This document shows positions 1 to 10,654 of a stretch of DNA of 64,000 nucleotides, piece after piece (the first letter of the stretch is position 1; every line of letters begins with the position of its first letter). The translations under genes and the position numbers were made by a program. The notes under the pieces are model-generated. The model saw only the letters and a list, made by a program, of their open reading frames with translations, was not told the origin of the DNA and searched no databases. The DNA is from Micropterix aruncella (taxonomy: Eukaryota; Arthropoda; Insecta; Lepidoptera; Micropterigidae). The stretch is from NCBI GenBank assembly GCA_944548615.1, contig OX155957.1:25791953-25855952 (forward strand). The letters are read 5' to 3'.

Positions 1-147
1 TAGATTTTATTTATTTACTAAATAAAACATACAGTGGTGTAAAAATACCACAAATACAATAACCGCCCTACCCGTATAAACGTACGTGATACGGCCGCTA
101 TATTATCGACCGAACTAGCAAAGGATATAAGTAAATATATTAAAAGC

Positions 148-975
148 AATAAAAAACACGACTGTAGTCACAGAAAGTGAAATATTTATTTTTTTGACGT
201 CTTTTTTATGAAATATTTGTGATTTATGTATTTATCCATATATCGCCGGCCCAGCGGTTTACAACAAACTCAGCGAGCACATTAGGCAGGCGCAATGTCT
301 TGACTTATTTAAAAGGTACCTCACAGATAAGGCGTTTTACTCACTGGAGGAATATTACTCCAGTGAAGTCTAAAATGCTTTGGTGGCTAAAGTGTTTATT
401 GATTTCTTTGCATTTTGTCTTGTATTTCCTCTTTTTACATTATTCTTGTATTTTTTTTGTGTATTGTTATTTTTTCTTTACGATAAAAAAAATGTTTGTT
501 TGCTAATATGTATGGATGTTTGCCAATCTACATATATCTGACTTGTACTAATAAAATGAATATGAATATGAATATAAATAATATACATAAACGGATATAT
601 TTTCGGAATCAGACATTTCATTTGACACTAAACACGATTTTATTACATTTATGTTAATTTATTGACATTTAAAGATTCGGACATTTAGATAACTATTTCC
701 TTTATATGTTTGCAGTTAAGGTGCTCTATGATATTCGGGATGACATAATGGTTCTAACAATACCACAAACCTTTTAAATCGGTTCGAGTGTTTAGAAGTT
801 ATAAGGAAATAAAGCAACGGAAAACATACATAAAAGAACCTTGAACGGATTACACTCCTTTTTTGTTGGGCAGTCGTTTAAAAAGGGTCATAAATGGGTC
901 TTTTTATTGGGAAATCGATTGTTAAGAAAATTGTTATATAATATTATTTCAAAGTATTGTTATCAAGAAATGTAA
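148..975 (+). repeat. Dispersed repeat family A, copy 1 (interrupted)
   Basis: This copy shares long stretches with copies at 3,990-4,195, 9,890-10,015 (minus strand), 32,735-33,085 and 33,255-33,445. Shared blocks include CATTTGACACTAAACACG, GGTTCTAACAATACC and TTGTTGGGCAGTCG. Its left part (about 148-225) and right part (about 605-975) are adjacent in the copy at 32.8 kb, so the LINE tail at 226-600 inserted into it. No coding frame or terminal repeat was found. Its class is unknown. Confidence 0.6.
226..600 (+). mobile_element. 5'-truncated non-LTR retrotransposon tail (ORF2 C-terminus and 3' end)
   Basis: Nucleotides 240-372 encode the last 40 or so residues of a LINE reverse-transcriptase protein, with a YNKL, FKRYL and DKAFYSLEEYYS pattern, followed by a stop. 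The same tail occurs at 20,725-20,865. The 3' end carries the simple repeat ATGAATATGAATATGAAT (about 555-577), typical of LINE tails. The element is dead. It sits inside repeat family A. The clade (Jockey or CR1-like) is not resolved. Confidence 0.6.
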
Positions 976-1106
976 TAAAAATAAATAAATACGTGTGGCA
1001 CTCAGGGACTGCCGCGGTAAAGATATTGCATAGCATTTTAACAACTTATGCAATTATAATTATACATTTATCTTATTTATTTTATTTTTTCTGATATCAG
1101 ATAACT

Positions 1107-1200
1107 GCGCTCTATCGGAAAACGTTGAAATTATTCCAAATCATTTTCGGCTGCGGTAACAAATGATTCGGAATAATTTAAACGTCTTCCGATAGAGCGC
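1107..1200. repeat. Short foldback hairpin, about 40-bp arms
   Basis: The left arm 1,107-1,147 begins GCGCTCTATCGGA. The right arm 1,160-1,200 is its near-perfect reverse complement and ends TCCGATAGAGCGC. A 12-nt loop separates them. This could be a MITE remnant or a cruciform-forming sequence. No target duplication was identified. The flanks to 2,190 are AT-rich with nothing I can identify. Confidence 0.6.
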
Positions 1201-2233
1201 CGCGTACGAATGTTTATTCGATAAAGCAAAAAAAACGGATTATTCGAAAAATTCGTAGGTAAAAAGATAGATAATTAAATTATATTTAAAATGGTGTAGG
1301 TTTCATAATAATACGCCAGATAGCATTTTCGTAGTAGTCGTTTTTGTGATCGGTTAGACCTAATTTCACAAATTAATTACACTATGTAATATAAACAAAA
1401 TCTAAAATATTCAAAGCTAAGAATATTAGGAAAATGTTCTTGTTTAACATATATTTTTTTCGAATCGTAAGCGCTACTCGTTTAGACGTAATTATCAGTT
1501 TAAAATCATTATTTTTCGTTAAGAAATTTCTTCATTCGGTCGCCGCGCTGGCCTAGGCCCGCTATAAAAGCTATGCAATAGCTTAAAAAACAATGATTTT
1601 TACATACTTTTTGAATAATAACCCAAAAGTAGGGCGGTTAAATACATTAATATATACATATTACATTTATCAGCTCATACATTTCGAGTTTTAATAAACC
1701 TATTCTCAGGACAATATTCTCAATAGTGCAATGCAAAAATGTTATTATGATAAATTTAAAAAATGATTCAAATCTCAATAATAAACCCTTAGAAAAGCCA
1801 ATCTACAAACAAAGAGCATTTCGGCCGCCCTGCTGAATCGAAAAAAGTAGATGAAATTGCGGCATAAGTTAGCGATTTCCATTTCGAAGTTTTGTGGCTT
1901 TATTCGTTATTTATCCGCCGAAAATCTTCGGGGAGTTTGTTTCTTTACGAAAGTTACCCATAAGAGATCTATTCGGTAGTGAAAAAGGTCGAATAGATAC
2001 CGCTTTATATACAGGAGATAGCAGTGAATCGTGAAATGAAAACATAATCTGAGGGATAATGAAATTGGGTTCATGGCGATCACTTCGGAATTTTCTAGGC
2101 TCTTTTTTTGCTATTGATAAAAGTCAATGCAGAATTAAATAATACTATATAAAGAAGAACAATAAATAAAATAAAAATAAAAACGAGACTGCCGATACAA
2201 AAATTGAACTAGTGACTAGATTGCATGATCTTA

Positions 2234-2858
2234 AGGGCTGTCTAGATGATCAAGCATGCTTGTCAAGCATCGCGTCGCAGGCTGGGAGGGGATCGGTAAC
2301 CACAGGATATATGCAAATATTTTTCTTAACCCGTTGAGTATGAGTCAACCAAATCTGGTCGCGAAACAATTATCCGTTGAGTACGAGTCGACCAAATCTG
2401 GTCGCGCGTTTTTTTCACTTCTTTGACGTTCTCATATTTATTCATAATTATCTAATTGTTTTACAAAATGATATTTCAATATTCTATATTCGAAATTTCA
2501 ATGCAATCATTGTGCAGTTGTTCTTTTTATGATTGGTGTAGTAGTTTCGTAGTTATAGTACTTTAAGTCGATGTCGCCGAAAATCCTGCAAAAGAGACAG
2601 ATGCATCCATGAAAATACCCATTTACTCCAAGGGTTAATATTTAGTAACAATGCCTGATTTTGTAGTTTTATACCATGGAGTCATGTCAGTCATCAATCA
2701 ATTACATCTAATTAACGTGACTCCCTAGTATAAACTACGAAATTAGGCATTTTTGGTAAATATTTTAAATAATATTTGCATAATTCCTGCGGTTTACGAC
2801 CCCCTTCCAGCCCGCGATGCGATGCTTGACAAGCATGCTTGATCGCCTAGAGAGCCCC
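2234..2858. mobile_element. TTA-flanked foldback MITE (PIF/Harbinger-like)
   Basis: The ends are inverted: GGGCTGTCTAG on the left and CTAGAGAGCCCC on the right. Long imperfect arms run inward and contain GATCAAGCATGCTTG. It is flanked by TTA at 2,231-2,233 and 2,859-2,861, and the host SINE is rejoined by removing it. A 3-bp TWA duplication is known for PIF/Harbinger elements, so that class is inferred. No transposase is present. Partial paralogues lie at 35,985-36,185 and 39,863-39,949. Confidence 0.6.
2326..2638. mobile_element. TTAA-flanked MITE (piggyBac-like) nested in the foldback MITE
   Basis: TTAA occurs at 2,326-2,329 and 2,635-2,638. The ends are CCCGTTGAGTA and, inverted, CCCTTGGAGTA. 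Inside is a 30-bp unit present twice (about 2,332-2,363 and 2,373-2,404). The paralogous MITE at 36.0 kb has one TTAA at the same point and no insert, so the empty site is visible in this window. It is non-autonomous. Confidence 0.65.
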
Positions 2859-3010
2859 TTACATTGTAACCTACCGGGTTCGATTCCCGGCTGGGTTACC
2901 ATTTTTTGTTAAGATAAACTTAACGAAATTGCATTTCGATTCGGTCGATCGAATGCAATAACAAGACACACACTTACACACATGTTACGTGCACATATAC
3001 ATATAATAAT

Positions 3011-3473
3011 ATTAAAACGTTTTATTTGTACCAAAAGGCGAGCTTATTGCCTGCAGGCAATATTTTAAAGCTAACCTATACGATTGTATGAACAATATTT
3101 GCGAGTAGATGCTAATTAACTTAACCTATATAAACAGTACAAAAAAAAGAGGATAGAATGAAATATATATACATATTTAACTCTTTGTGGGCACAGGATG
3201 TGCCACACCAAATTAATCTAATACCTATAAGGACGCGAAGGTTTAAAAGGAAGGAGAAGGGGAAGGGAATGGGAACTTATGTGGAAAATTTAAAATTTTC
3301 TCTGAGTCTGTTTTTAAAACTTGTTATGCTTGGCGCGGTTCTCACATTTAAACATTTTTATAGTCGCTCAAACTGCCAACACACTCGCCAACAAACAGTA
3401 TACCAGTTTGGCAAGATTATGATATTTAAAAAAAAATATTTTTTTCTCTAAATAAAAAAATGATTAAAAAAAA
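3011..3473 (+). other. Insert of unknown origin with A-rich end, inside SINE copy 1
   Basis: This segment separates two SINE parts that are contiguous at 31.2 kb. It ends in an A-rich run before TAGTAGGGTTGG, suggesting a retroposed sequence in plus orientation. An open frame of 97 codons lies at 3,158-3,451 but has no recognisable motif. I do not call it a gene. Confidence 0.35.
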
Positions 3474-3556
3474 ATAGTAGGGTTGGTTGTAAGAGATTGC
3501 TGTGTAACAATAAATCCGCCCAAATTTCGCAATAAAGAGTAGAAACAAACAAACTA

Positions 3557-3989
3557 TTGTATTTATAATTATTATAAACCATTTGCTAGCGCTGTAAAGC
3601 ACGTTTTTTAAGAGAATAAAGTGCTTCATTTAAACAAAATTCAGTTTACGAAAGCTCCGTTTCTGTCCCGTTGACGCGTGCTATCTCTATAAACAACCAG
3701 TGTTTAAATATTATCGCGCATTCTGGGAGTCAGTCAACGGGCCTTGCCCAAGGCCCGTGACGTCCGACGCTAAACGATTGCTTTTTAGCAGAGCTTCGCG
3801 TGAGCCGGGCCCATTGAGCCGGCTTTGTGAGTGTGGTGTCGCAGGGCTGCGGCAGGTACGGATATCTCGTGACAATCGCGGGCCTTTGCTGCACTCACTT
3901 GGTTGCCCTTGGTTCTCAAGCAATAGAACGTCTTTTTATTAAATGTTTGCGGTATAATTGATCTATTTATCCTAATTTAATGACATTCG
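3557..3989. other. Intergenic; GC-rich patch of unknown origin at 3,660-3,945
   Basis: The patch is clearly more GC-rich than its surroundings and open on both strands for about 70-80 codons. Neither frame resembles a family I recognise, and open frames are expected by chance in GC-rich DNA. It may be a fragment of a LINE or of a gene. Confidence 0.25.
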
Positions 3990-4195
3990 GACATTAATTT
4001 GACATTTTGATAGCTTAGTCAGTTTAGTTTATTGCCATTCGAGATTACAAAACGATTCTAACAATATCGCTTACTTCTTAATCGGTTAAAGCATTTAGAA
4101 GTGGTGGTGAAATAAAGAAACGGACTATATACAAGAACCCTGAAAACATTACACTCATTTTATCTGGAAAGTCGTGTAAACAGTAAGACTGCCTC
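3990..4195 (+). repeat. Dispersed repeat family A, copy 2
   Basis: It aligns with copy 1 through GATTCTAACAATA, the block ending ATTTAGAAGT and the terminal AAAGTCGTGTAAA, with many substitutions. From here to 4,837 I see only AT-rich DNA plus a GC-richer stretch at 4,260-4,490 that I cannot identify. Confidence 0.5.
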
Positions 4196-4837
4196 TTTGT
4201 GCTTACAAAGTTTTAATGACTATCCTCAAATTATTCCATGTATAAGGCTAAGCGTATGCTGAGACGCATAGGACGCAGGTCCAGGAAGCGCAGGACAGAG
4301 CAGATGTTGTATTGTATTATTTTGGATTTAATAAATAAATGAAAATAAAAAAATAATAAACTTACTGAGAAGTGCGTACGCTGCGGCGCAGACATTTGCT
4401 ACGCAGGCATGTGTCTACCCTGCTCTGCGCCTCGTTGTAGTGCCGGCACAGATTTCTGCGCAACATGTGCAGGGCGAAACATATTTTTAGCTAGATTTCA
4501 TAATTTTTCAGACAGAACATTTAATTGAAATAGTTCGTTGTAAGCCTGGTTGTATGATACAAGTCATACAGATTATTCAAAAAAGACATTTAAAGTTATT
4601 GTTGGCGAGATTTGCATCCTTCCTTGTGAATTTCATCACGTATAATGTTGTGATCATAATCAAATTGACTTTTGTCTAACCGAAAGTAGTTCTTGAATTA
4701 TTTGTCAGATAACTCTCTCAAGAGTATAAATTCTTCATTATTGGAGCGTTTTTTGAGATAATCACTTTTCCAAATATTTTTTTTGCGCTTTGACGAACTG
4801 TAAAATATCAACAACTCATTAATTTCATAATCAAGTG

Positions 4838-5326
4838 TCTTCTAGGGATAACAATTGACTCCAAATTACAATGGGGCCCACAAATTGAGAAAATGTCAGG
4901 AAAACTTAGCTTTGCGGCATACGCAGTTAAAACAATAAGGCGGCTGGCTGATGTAGATACAGCAAGAATAGTATACTTTAGTTACTTTCATAGCATTATG
5001 TCCTATGGGATTCTTCTCTGGGGAAGCTGTGCGGACATCAATAACATATTTATACTACAGAAACGTGCTGTAAGAGCTATATATAAACTTGGTCCTTGGG
5101 TTTCCCTTAGAGAAAAATTAAAACAGTTAAATATTCTTACTGTTGCATCACAATATATATACGAAAATCTGTTGTATGTCCACAAGAATATTGGCAAGTT
5201 AAAAAAAAAGCGACACTCATAATGTTAATACTAGACATAAGCATAACCTTGTTGTACGTGCTACTCGTCTCCACAAAATAAGCAATTCTTTTTGGGACGA
5301 TGTATACGCATTTATAACAAACTTCC
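4838..5326 (+). pseudogene. Non-LTR retrotransposon reverse-transcriptase C-terminal relic
   Basis: The translation begins with FLGITIDSKLQWGPQIEKM and continues through SYGILLWG, LQKRAVRAIY and a NTRHKHNL-like block. These are hallmarks of the thumb and C-terminal region of CR1/Jockey-type LINE ORF2 proteins. At least two frameshifts are needed (near 5,208 and 5,295) to reach the YNKLP motif. Sequence similar to 12,155 begins abruptly at about 5,327, so the LINE is truncated there. There is no active site. It is a dead fragment. Confidence 0.65.
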
Positions 5327-5790
5327 TCGAAGTCGCTTGCGCGGTCTTCTCCCTTACGTAGCGGTGAAACGGTGTATACCAAATCTATCGCGGACCACGG
5401 CATCCTTTACCCGGCTGTTCACCCAGGATCGGGTAGCCGATGGTCGTTTCAAGAGCAGTCGCCGTAAGGTCCGCAACCACCCCCGCTCTATAGGAAACAG
5501 TACCGCTTCCAGACTCCCTCGACTATTAGTCAGAGTGCGCAATCGATTGGCTTATGCCGCACGGTGCGCGGACCGTCCAGGAGCGCCAGAAGGTTGATTC
5601 TTAGGGAAAACTAACCCTAGGGCCAGGGTCCTACCCAGGCTCGCACTTCATGCGTGGAGGCCGTCGGATGGGTGTTGACCCGTGAGTGTGACCAACCCTG
5701 AACAGAATGGGTCTTCGTGGCCAACTCAGCAAGGGCCCATTAACTCCCAAAGAGTTAATGGTTAGGGGAGACCAGTTGTTTCGACAGAGA
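5327..5790 (+). mobile_element. Repeat family D: 3' portion of a retroelement, copy 1
   Basis: It contains a short C-terminal frame (5,292-5,597) ending in LAYAARCADRPGAPEG and a stop. A conserved non-coding 3' part follows, with CCCTGAACAGAATGGGTCTT and AGAGAATATGTAGGG. Segments recur at 12,155-12,295 (plus) and 12,965-13,330 (minus), and a weak one near 10,140. I believe it is a LINE 3' end common in lepidopteran genomes, but its clade is not established. Up to 6,174 I see nothing further. Confidence 0.5.
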
Positions 5791-6174
5791 ATATGTAGGG
5801 CTGTCAATTTAGCTTACAATCGGTCTCAATGAGGCATTATCCCTATGGATTTTAGGTAAGCCATATAATTTCGGTGGCTGTACGTTGCGTGTTTTGGTGA
5901 GATATTATATTTCTGGGAGGCGAGGGACGGATTTATTAATTATTTCTCTTGCTTGTCTGGTAATCCTTGTCGTGGGATTATAATTCATCTTCTCGTATTA
6001 GTTTCTTCTAGGAGCGTCCAAGTTTTTTGCTTTTTTCTATCACATTTTTAAAAACAAGCTTTTATTAAAATGCTCTTTTTCGATCCAACCCTTTGTGCAG
6101 CAGCCATGTCATAGTGGAACTTAGAACGGGCTATCATAATTGAATGCTTACAGAATTTCGTGTTTGTGAAACTT

Positions 6175-7363
6175 TAGGCCAACGTTCTGACATTGTTCTG
6201 TAGAAGATTTTGCTTTGTTCTTGAAGCTTTATGCCAACGTCTATTAAATTAAGGTATACTATCGTCCCCGACTTCCAGTAGACGTAGTTGGCCGGTAGGG
6301 ACTATAAATTCTCCGTTTAACCAAAGGACACTGTTCTGTAGAAGATTTTTCTTTGTTCTTGAAACTTTAGGCTAACATCTATTAAATTGGGGTATATTAT
6401 CGTCCCCGACTTCCAGTAAACGTGGATGGCCGCTAGGGTCTATCAATTATCCATCTAACTGTTAGACTCTAACCAAAGGACATTGTTCTGATAAAGATTA
6501 TTCGTTGTTATTAAAGCTTTATCTCAACGTCTATTAAATTGGGGTATATATTATCCGCCGTATCTTCCAGTAGACGTGGATAGCCGTTAAATACTAAAAA
6601 TCTCCGTTTAACCAAAGGACATTGTTCTGTAGAACATTTTGTTTCGTACTTGAAACTTTATGCCAGCGTCTATTAAATTGGGGTATACTATTGTCCCCGA
6701 GTTCCAGTAGACGTGGATGGCCGTTAGGGAATAATAATACTCCGTTTAACCAAAGGACATTTTTCTGTAGAAGATTTTGCATTGTTCTTGAAACTTTATG
6801 CCAACGTCTATTACATTGGGGTATACTATAGTCCCCGAATTCCAGTAGACGTGAATAGCGCTAGGGAGTATAAATTCTCCGTTTAACCAAAGGACATTGT
6901 TCTGTAGAACATTTTGCTTCGTACTTGAAACTTTATGCCAGCGTCTATTAAATTGGGGTATACTATTGTCCCCGAGTTCCAGTAGACGTGGATGGCCGTT
7001 AGGGAATAATAATACTCCGTTTAACCAAAGGACACTTTTCTGTAGAAGATTTTGCATTGCTCTTGAAACTTTATGCCAACGTCTATTACATTGGGGTATA
7101 CTATAGTCCCCTAATTCCAGTAGACGTGAATAGCGCTAGGGAGTATGAATTCTCCGTTTAACCAAAGGACATTGTTCTGTAGAACATTTTGCTTCGTACT
7201 TGAAACTTTATGCCATCGTCTACTAAATTGGGGTATACTATTATCCCCGACTTCTAGTAGACGTGGATGGCCGTTAGGGAATATTAATAATCCGTTTAAC
7301 TAAAGGACATTTTTCTGTAGAAGATTTTCTTTGTTCTTGAAACTTTGTGGTAACGTTTATTAA
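6175..7363 (+). repeat. Tandem array, unit about 138 bp, about nine units (left part)
   Basis: Units carry CCAAAGGACATTGTTCTGTA, ending ATTGGGGTATACTA and a block with CCAGTAGACGTGGATGGCCG. Starts of CCAAAGG lie near 6,321, 6,473, 6,612, 6,750, 6,887, 7,025, 7,162 and 7,300, a spacing of mostly 137-139. The pair 6,612-6,886 is almost identical to 6,887-7,161, a dimeric higher-order repeat of 275 bp. The array stops inside a unit at TTAA (7,360-7,363) and resumes at 14,223. The apparent frames in it are not genes. Confidence 0.85.
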
Positions 7364-7980
7364 CCCCTCTCCTCGCGGAATAAAATTCAGCCGTCCCATT
7401 CGCGCGCGACCTTTTTGCGCGCAAAATCGACGACCTTGATAAAAACGACCATAACTTGTAAACCACTATACGGATCATAAAAAGAAGAACTGTAAAATGA
7501 TCGCATTGAAATTTGACATATAAAACATTATAACCTTATCTCGTAAATCAATTAAGATAATAATGGCGACAAATTACAAATTTGGCGAAGTGAAAAAACT
7601 CGCCTATTTATCATTTCGATGTTTTTATCACAAAATACGAAAGTCTATGCGGAAATTGTATTTACAGTTATGTTCTTTATTAAATGCTTTACCAAAACCA
7701 TTATTTTGTTTTACTTCTTTGCATACAAAAATATTTAGTTTTTCAGTCATAATAACCAAGAAAAATTTGATGTCTCCTCGTAAAAATTTTTTTTTTAATT
7801 TTGTATTTCTGACTACTTAGGGACTTTATTTATATGAAATTCTTTCATAATAACTTTTCCACTACACTACACTTCTTATAAAATCATACCAGTTCTTTCA
7901 GCTTTGTCTAATATTACAGAAAAATCCAAACTTTTGCGAGTCGGTGACGAAAATTTGGCATTAACTTTGACAGGTCATAA

Positions 7981-8361
7981 TACAAAAGTGGATAAAGTTT
8001 TTCAAATATATTGTGTTATTATGTGCTTATTATATGTCTAATAACTAATTATTATACTCTAAAGAGTCACATTTCATAGAAAAACTATAGGAAATCACAC
8101 TCAAAATATGGTAATTCTTCTATACTAATTACGTAAACAAATAGGTATGCGCACCCCGCGATTTCGCGAATATCGATAAAATTAGGCAGCGCGCCTGTCT
8201 ATGCAATACGCCGCGGTGCGATCTCATTTGTTTAGGCAAATTCGGAGTGTGATTTTCTAGTTTCTTCTATGAAATGTGACTGGAGTATAATAATTAGTTA
8301 TTGGACATCTAATACGCGTCAAGTTTTCAATACATTCGAAAAACTTCTAACCACTTTTGTA
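7981..8361. repeat. Foldback element with arms of over 100 bp
   Basis: The left arm (about 7,981-8,105: ACAAAAGTGG, later GAGTCACATTTCATAG) pairs with the right arm (about 8,236-8,361: CTATGAAATGTGAC, later CCACTTTTGTA). The centre (8,140-8,220) is GC-richer. This is probably a MITE. Its end sequence CCACTTTTGTATGCC is shared with the palindromic cluster that follows. Confidence 0.65.
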
Positions 8362-8394
8362 TGCCTTTGCAATTATTATGAAATCAGACTATCG

Positions 8395-9005
8395 CGGTTG
8401 CTTCACATTATAGCTTTATAAACGAATTTACCGCGTGAAGTGTGTAGCACCCGACGTTTCGGCGACGTTGCCCAGGGTAGACTGGACAGCGGCGGCTGCA
8501 ACGTCGCCGAAACGTTGGTGTCCAAACTTTACGTGGTAAATTCGTTTTTTAACCACATTTGTATCATGCCTTTGCAATTATTATGAAAAAGATTATCGCG
8601 GTTGTTTGACATTATAAATAGCTTTATAAACGAATTTACCGCGTGAACTTTGTGGCACCCGACGTTTCGGCGACGTTGCAGCCGCCGTTGTCCAGGGTAG
8701 ACTGGACAGCGGCCGCTGCAACATCGCCGAAACGTCGGGTGCCACAAAGTTCACGCGGTAAATTCGTTTATAAAGCTATTTATAATGTCAAACAAACGCG
8801 TTAAGTTTTTGATTTCATAATAATGGCAAAGGCATTATACAAAGTGGTTAAAAAACGAATTTACCGCGTGAAGTTTGTAGCACCCCACGTTTCGGCGACG
8901 TTGCAGCAGCCGTTGTCCCGAGTAGACTGGACAGCGGCCGCTGCAACATCGCCGAAACGTCGGGTGCTACAAACTTCACGCGGTATATTCGTTTTTTAAC
9001 AACTT
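8395..9005. repeat. Cluster of three related palindromes
   Basis: Three units (about 8,415-8,550, 8,630-8,775 and 8,850-8,995) each have the form CGAATTTACCGCGTGAA, ACGTTTCGGCGACGTTGC, a short centre, then the reverse complement. The whole block is also roughly palindromic: the flanks read TTGACATTATAAATAGC on one side and its complement on the other. A degenerate copy lies at 31,710-31,830 and a scrap at 44,055-44,090. No coding capacity. The class is unknown. Confidence 0.7.
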
Positions 9006-9054
9006 TTGTATAATAATTATTATTTTCTAGAAGAAAACTCAAGAAACCATTTTT

Positions 9055-9485
9055 TTTTTATTTCAAAGTTCAAAGTTCAAAGTTTATTTATTCCAAAAAA
9101 CCCGGTAAGGGTATAGAACTTACAATTAATAAATACATTTTTTATAATATTCATATTTTAAACATATCATATATCTGGCAAAAATAAAATTAAATCAAGT
9201 TAGAAATCTGAAAGTCAATAAACTATACAAAATCAACCATTACATTGTCTAAATATTAAAAATATCATTTAGAAATATCAAAAATAGAATAAATTTCCAG
9301 TACAAAATTTTACAGTAACAGTCATTTGATAAAAATAAAACAAACATGTCATAAAAATAAACAAAACAATTGTACCGACTAAAATAAAAACTTTCATCAG
9401 TTGGTATATTAGGTATACAATTTTTCGTTTCTTTATATACAAAAGAAACATAGAAAAATATGAGATTGGATTTTATCATTTATTT
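9055..9485 (-). mobile_element. LINE 3' tail on the minus strand (probable)
   Basis: On the minus strand the block ends with repeats of the heptamer CTTTGAA after GGAATAAATAAA, which fits a LINE 3' end with a heptameric tail. The rest is AT-rich 3' UTR-like sequence without a protein motif. The region 9,486-9,889 is AT-rich apart from a short GC-rich stretch near 9,750-9,805 that I cannot identify. Confidence 0.4.
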
Positions 9486-9889
9486 TTTATGCGACTTATG
9501 CTTTAATTTTTTTTTATTGGTACTAAATATCCAGTACAAAATAGTACATGCACGTTTAAAAATTGCCACATTTGATAAAAATTTATAATGTATCACAAAA
9601 AAAAGTGCATAACACACATCACGTTACATCGTTGAAATATAATGATACATATAATCGAGTAATGGAGTTTCATCAAAATTCCTTGTAATTCAACAAAATT
9701 TCGAGTGAAACGTCGTTATTCTATATGAAACAGTAATAACAAAACGCCGCCCGTCGCTCTCCGCCGCGCGCCGCGCGCTGGCTACTCGCCCCGCCGCCGC
9801 TAGAGGTCGTCTGAAAATTAAAACAATATTATTAGTTCTCACGTCCTGTCTAAATTTCAATTCAATTTCAAAAACCTAATTCTGTTGTA

Positions 9890-10015
9890 GTGATCGAAAA
9901 TTTCCCCTGACCGCAAATTTCTGTTTCTTTATTCCATCATAACTTCTAAACGCTCAGACCGATTTAGAAGTCTGCGGTATTACTAGAATCGTTATGTCAT
10001 CCCGTAACAGTCCAG
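9890..10015 (-). repeat. Dispersed repeat family A, copy 3 (reverse)
   Basis: Read on the minus strand it gives GGATGACATAACGATTCTA, AATACCGCAGACTTCTAAAT and AGTTATGATGGAATAAAG, which match copies 1, 4 and 5. Confidence 0.55.
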
Positions 10016-10329
10016 TGAAAAATGAATCCCCTTAGGGAATATAAAATCAATTGATACGTAGTAAAATTATTCATAAGTAGTAGAAAAGATATGTAGTAAA
10101 ATTATTCATCGTAATATTCAAATTGTCGAACGGTACGCAAACCGTCCAGTAGCGCCCGGGGAAATCCACCAGGAGAAACCGATCCACTAGCCGTGAGGCC
10201 TGAGACGCAAGAGCCTTACCTGGGGTAGCCTTTTACACGAGGAGGCTACTGAATTGAGTTTCACAGAATCAAGGATCAGCAGACAAGAAGCCAACAAACT
10301 AAAAACACAAGGCAAGCTACTGGGTCGAA

Positions 10330-10525
10330 TTATAATATTCCGATTGTAAAGTCCTCATTTGCCCAAAGGCATTTTTACTTCCTTGCGCCGAGATTTTATA
10401 ATAATTTAAATGAGAGTTATAAGAATGCAAACAACTTAAATTCATTCAAAATACTTATAAAGAAGTACCTGCTTGAAAGGGGTCCAATGTATGCGGAGTC
10501 TCAATTGCTCTCGCTAATAATTTAA
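10330..10525 (+). pseudogene. LINE ORF2 C-terminal fragment
   Basis: The frame reads IPIVKSSFAQRHFYFLAPRF, YNNLNESYKNANNLNSF and KKYLLERGP, and stops at TAA 10,523-10,525. The pattern of a basic region, then FYN and a terminal FK..LKKYL helix, is the usual end of Jockey/CR1-type ORF2 proteins. It is 5'-truncated and dead. A weak family D-like piece (GTACGCAAACCGTCCAGTAG) lies just upstream at 10,133-10,160. Confidence 0.6.
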
Positions 10526-10654
10526 GTTGTTTTATTAAATTATATATTACTACCTAAACCAAATCTCGTGTATTATTTCCTATGTATACTATATGTACTA
10601 ATATATATGTAATAATATATATATATATGTACTAATATATGTATAAAGATATTC

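Larger units (their letters stand above)
2190..3556 (+). mobile_element. tRNA-derived SINE, copy 1, split by two insertions
   Basis: The SINE pieces are about 2,190-2,233 (degenerate A-box side), 2,862-3,010 (B box GGTTCGATTCC) and 3,474-3,556 (3' end with GTTGGTTGTAAGAGATT). The intact copy at 31,075-31,345 gives the order. The first gap holds the TTA-flanked MITE at 2,234-2,858. The second holds about 460 bp ending in an A-rich run. Confidence 0.65.

Noticed and set aside
6594..7106. Several overlapping 60-100-codon frames with repeated peptides on both strands
   Set aside because: They are translations of the 138-bp tandem array and repeat with its period; they have no independent support.
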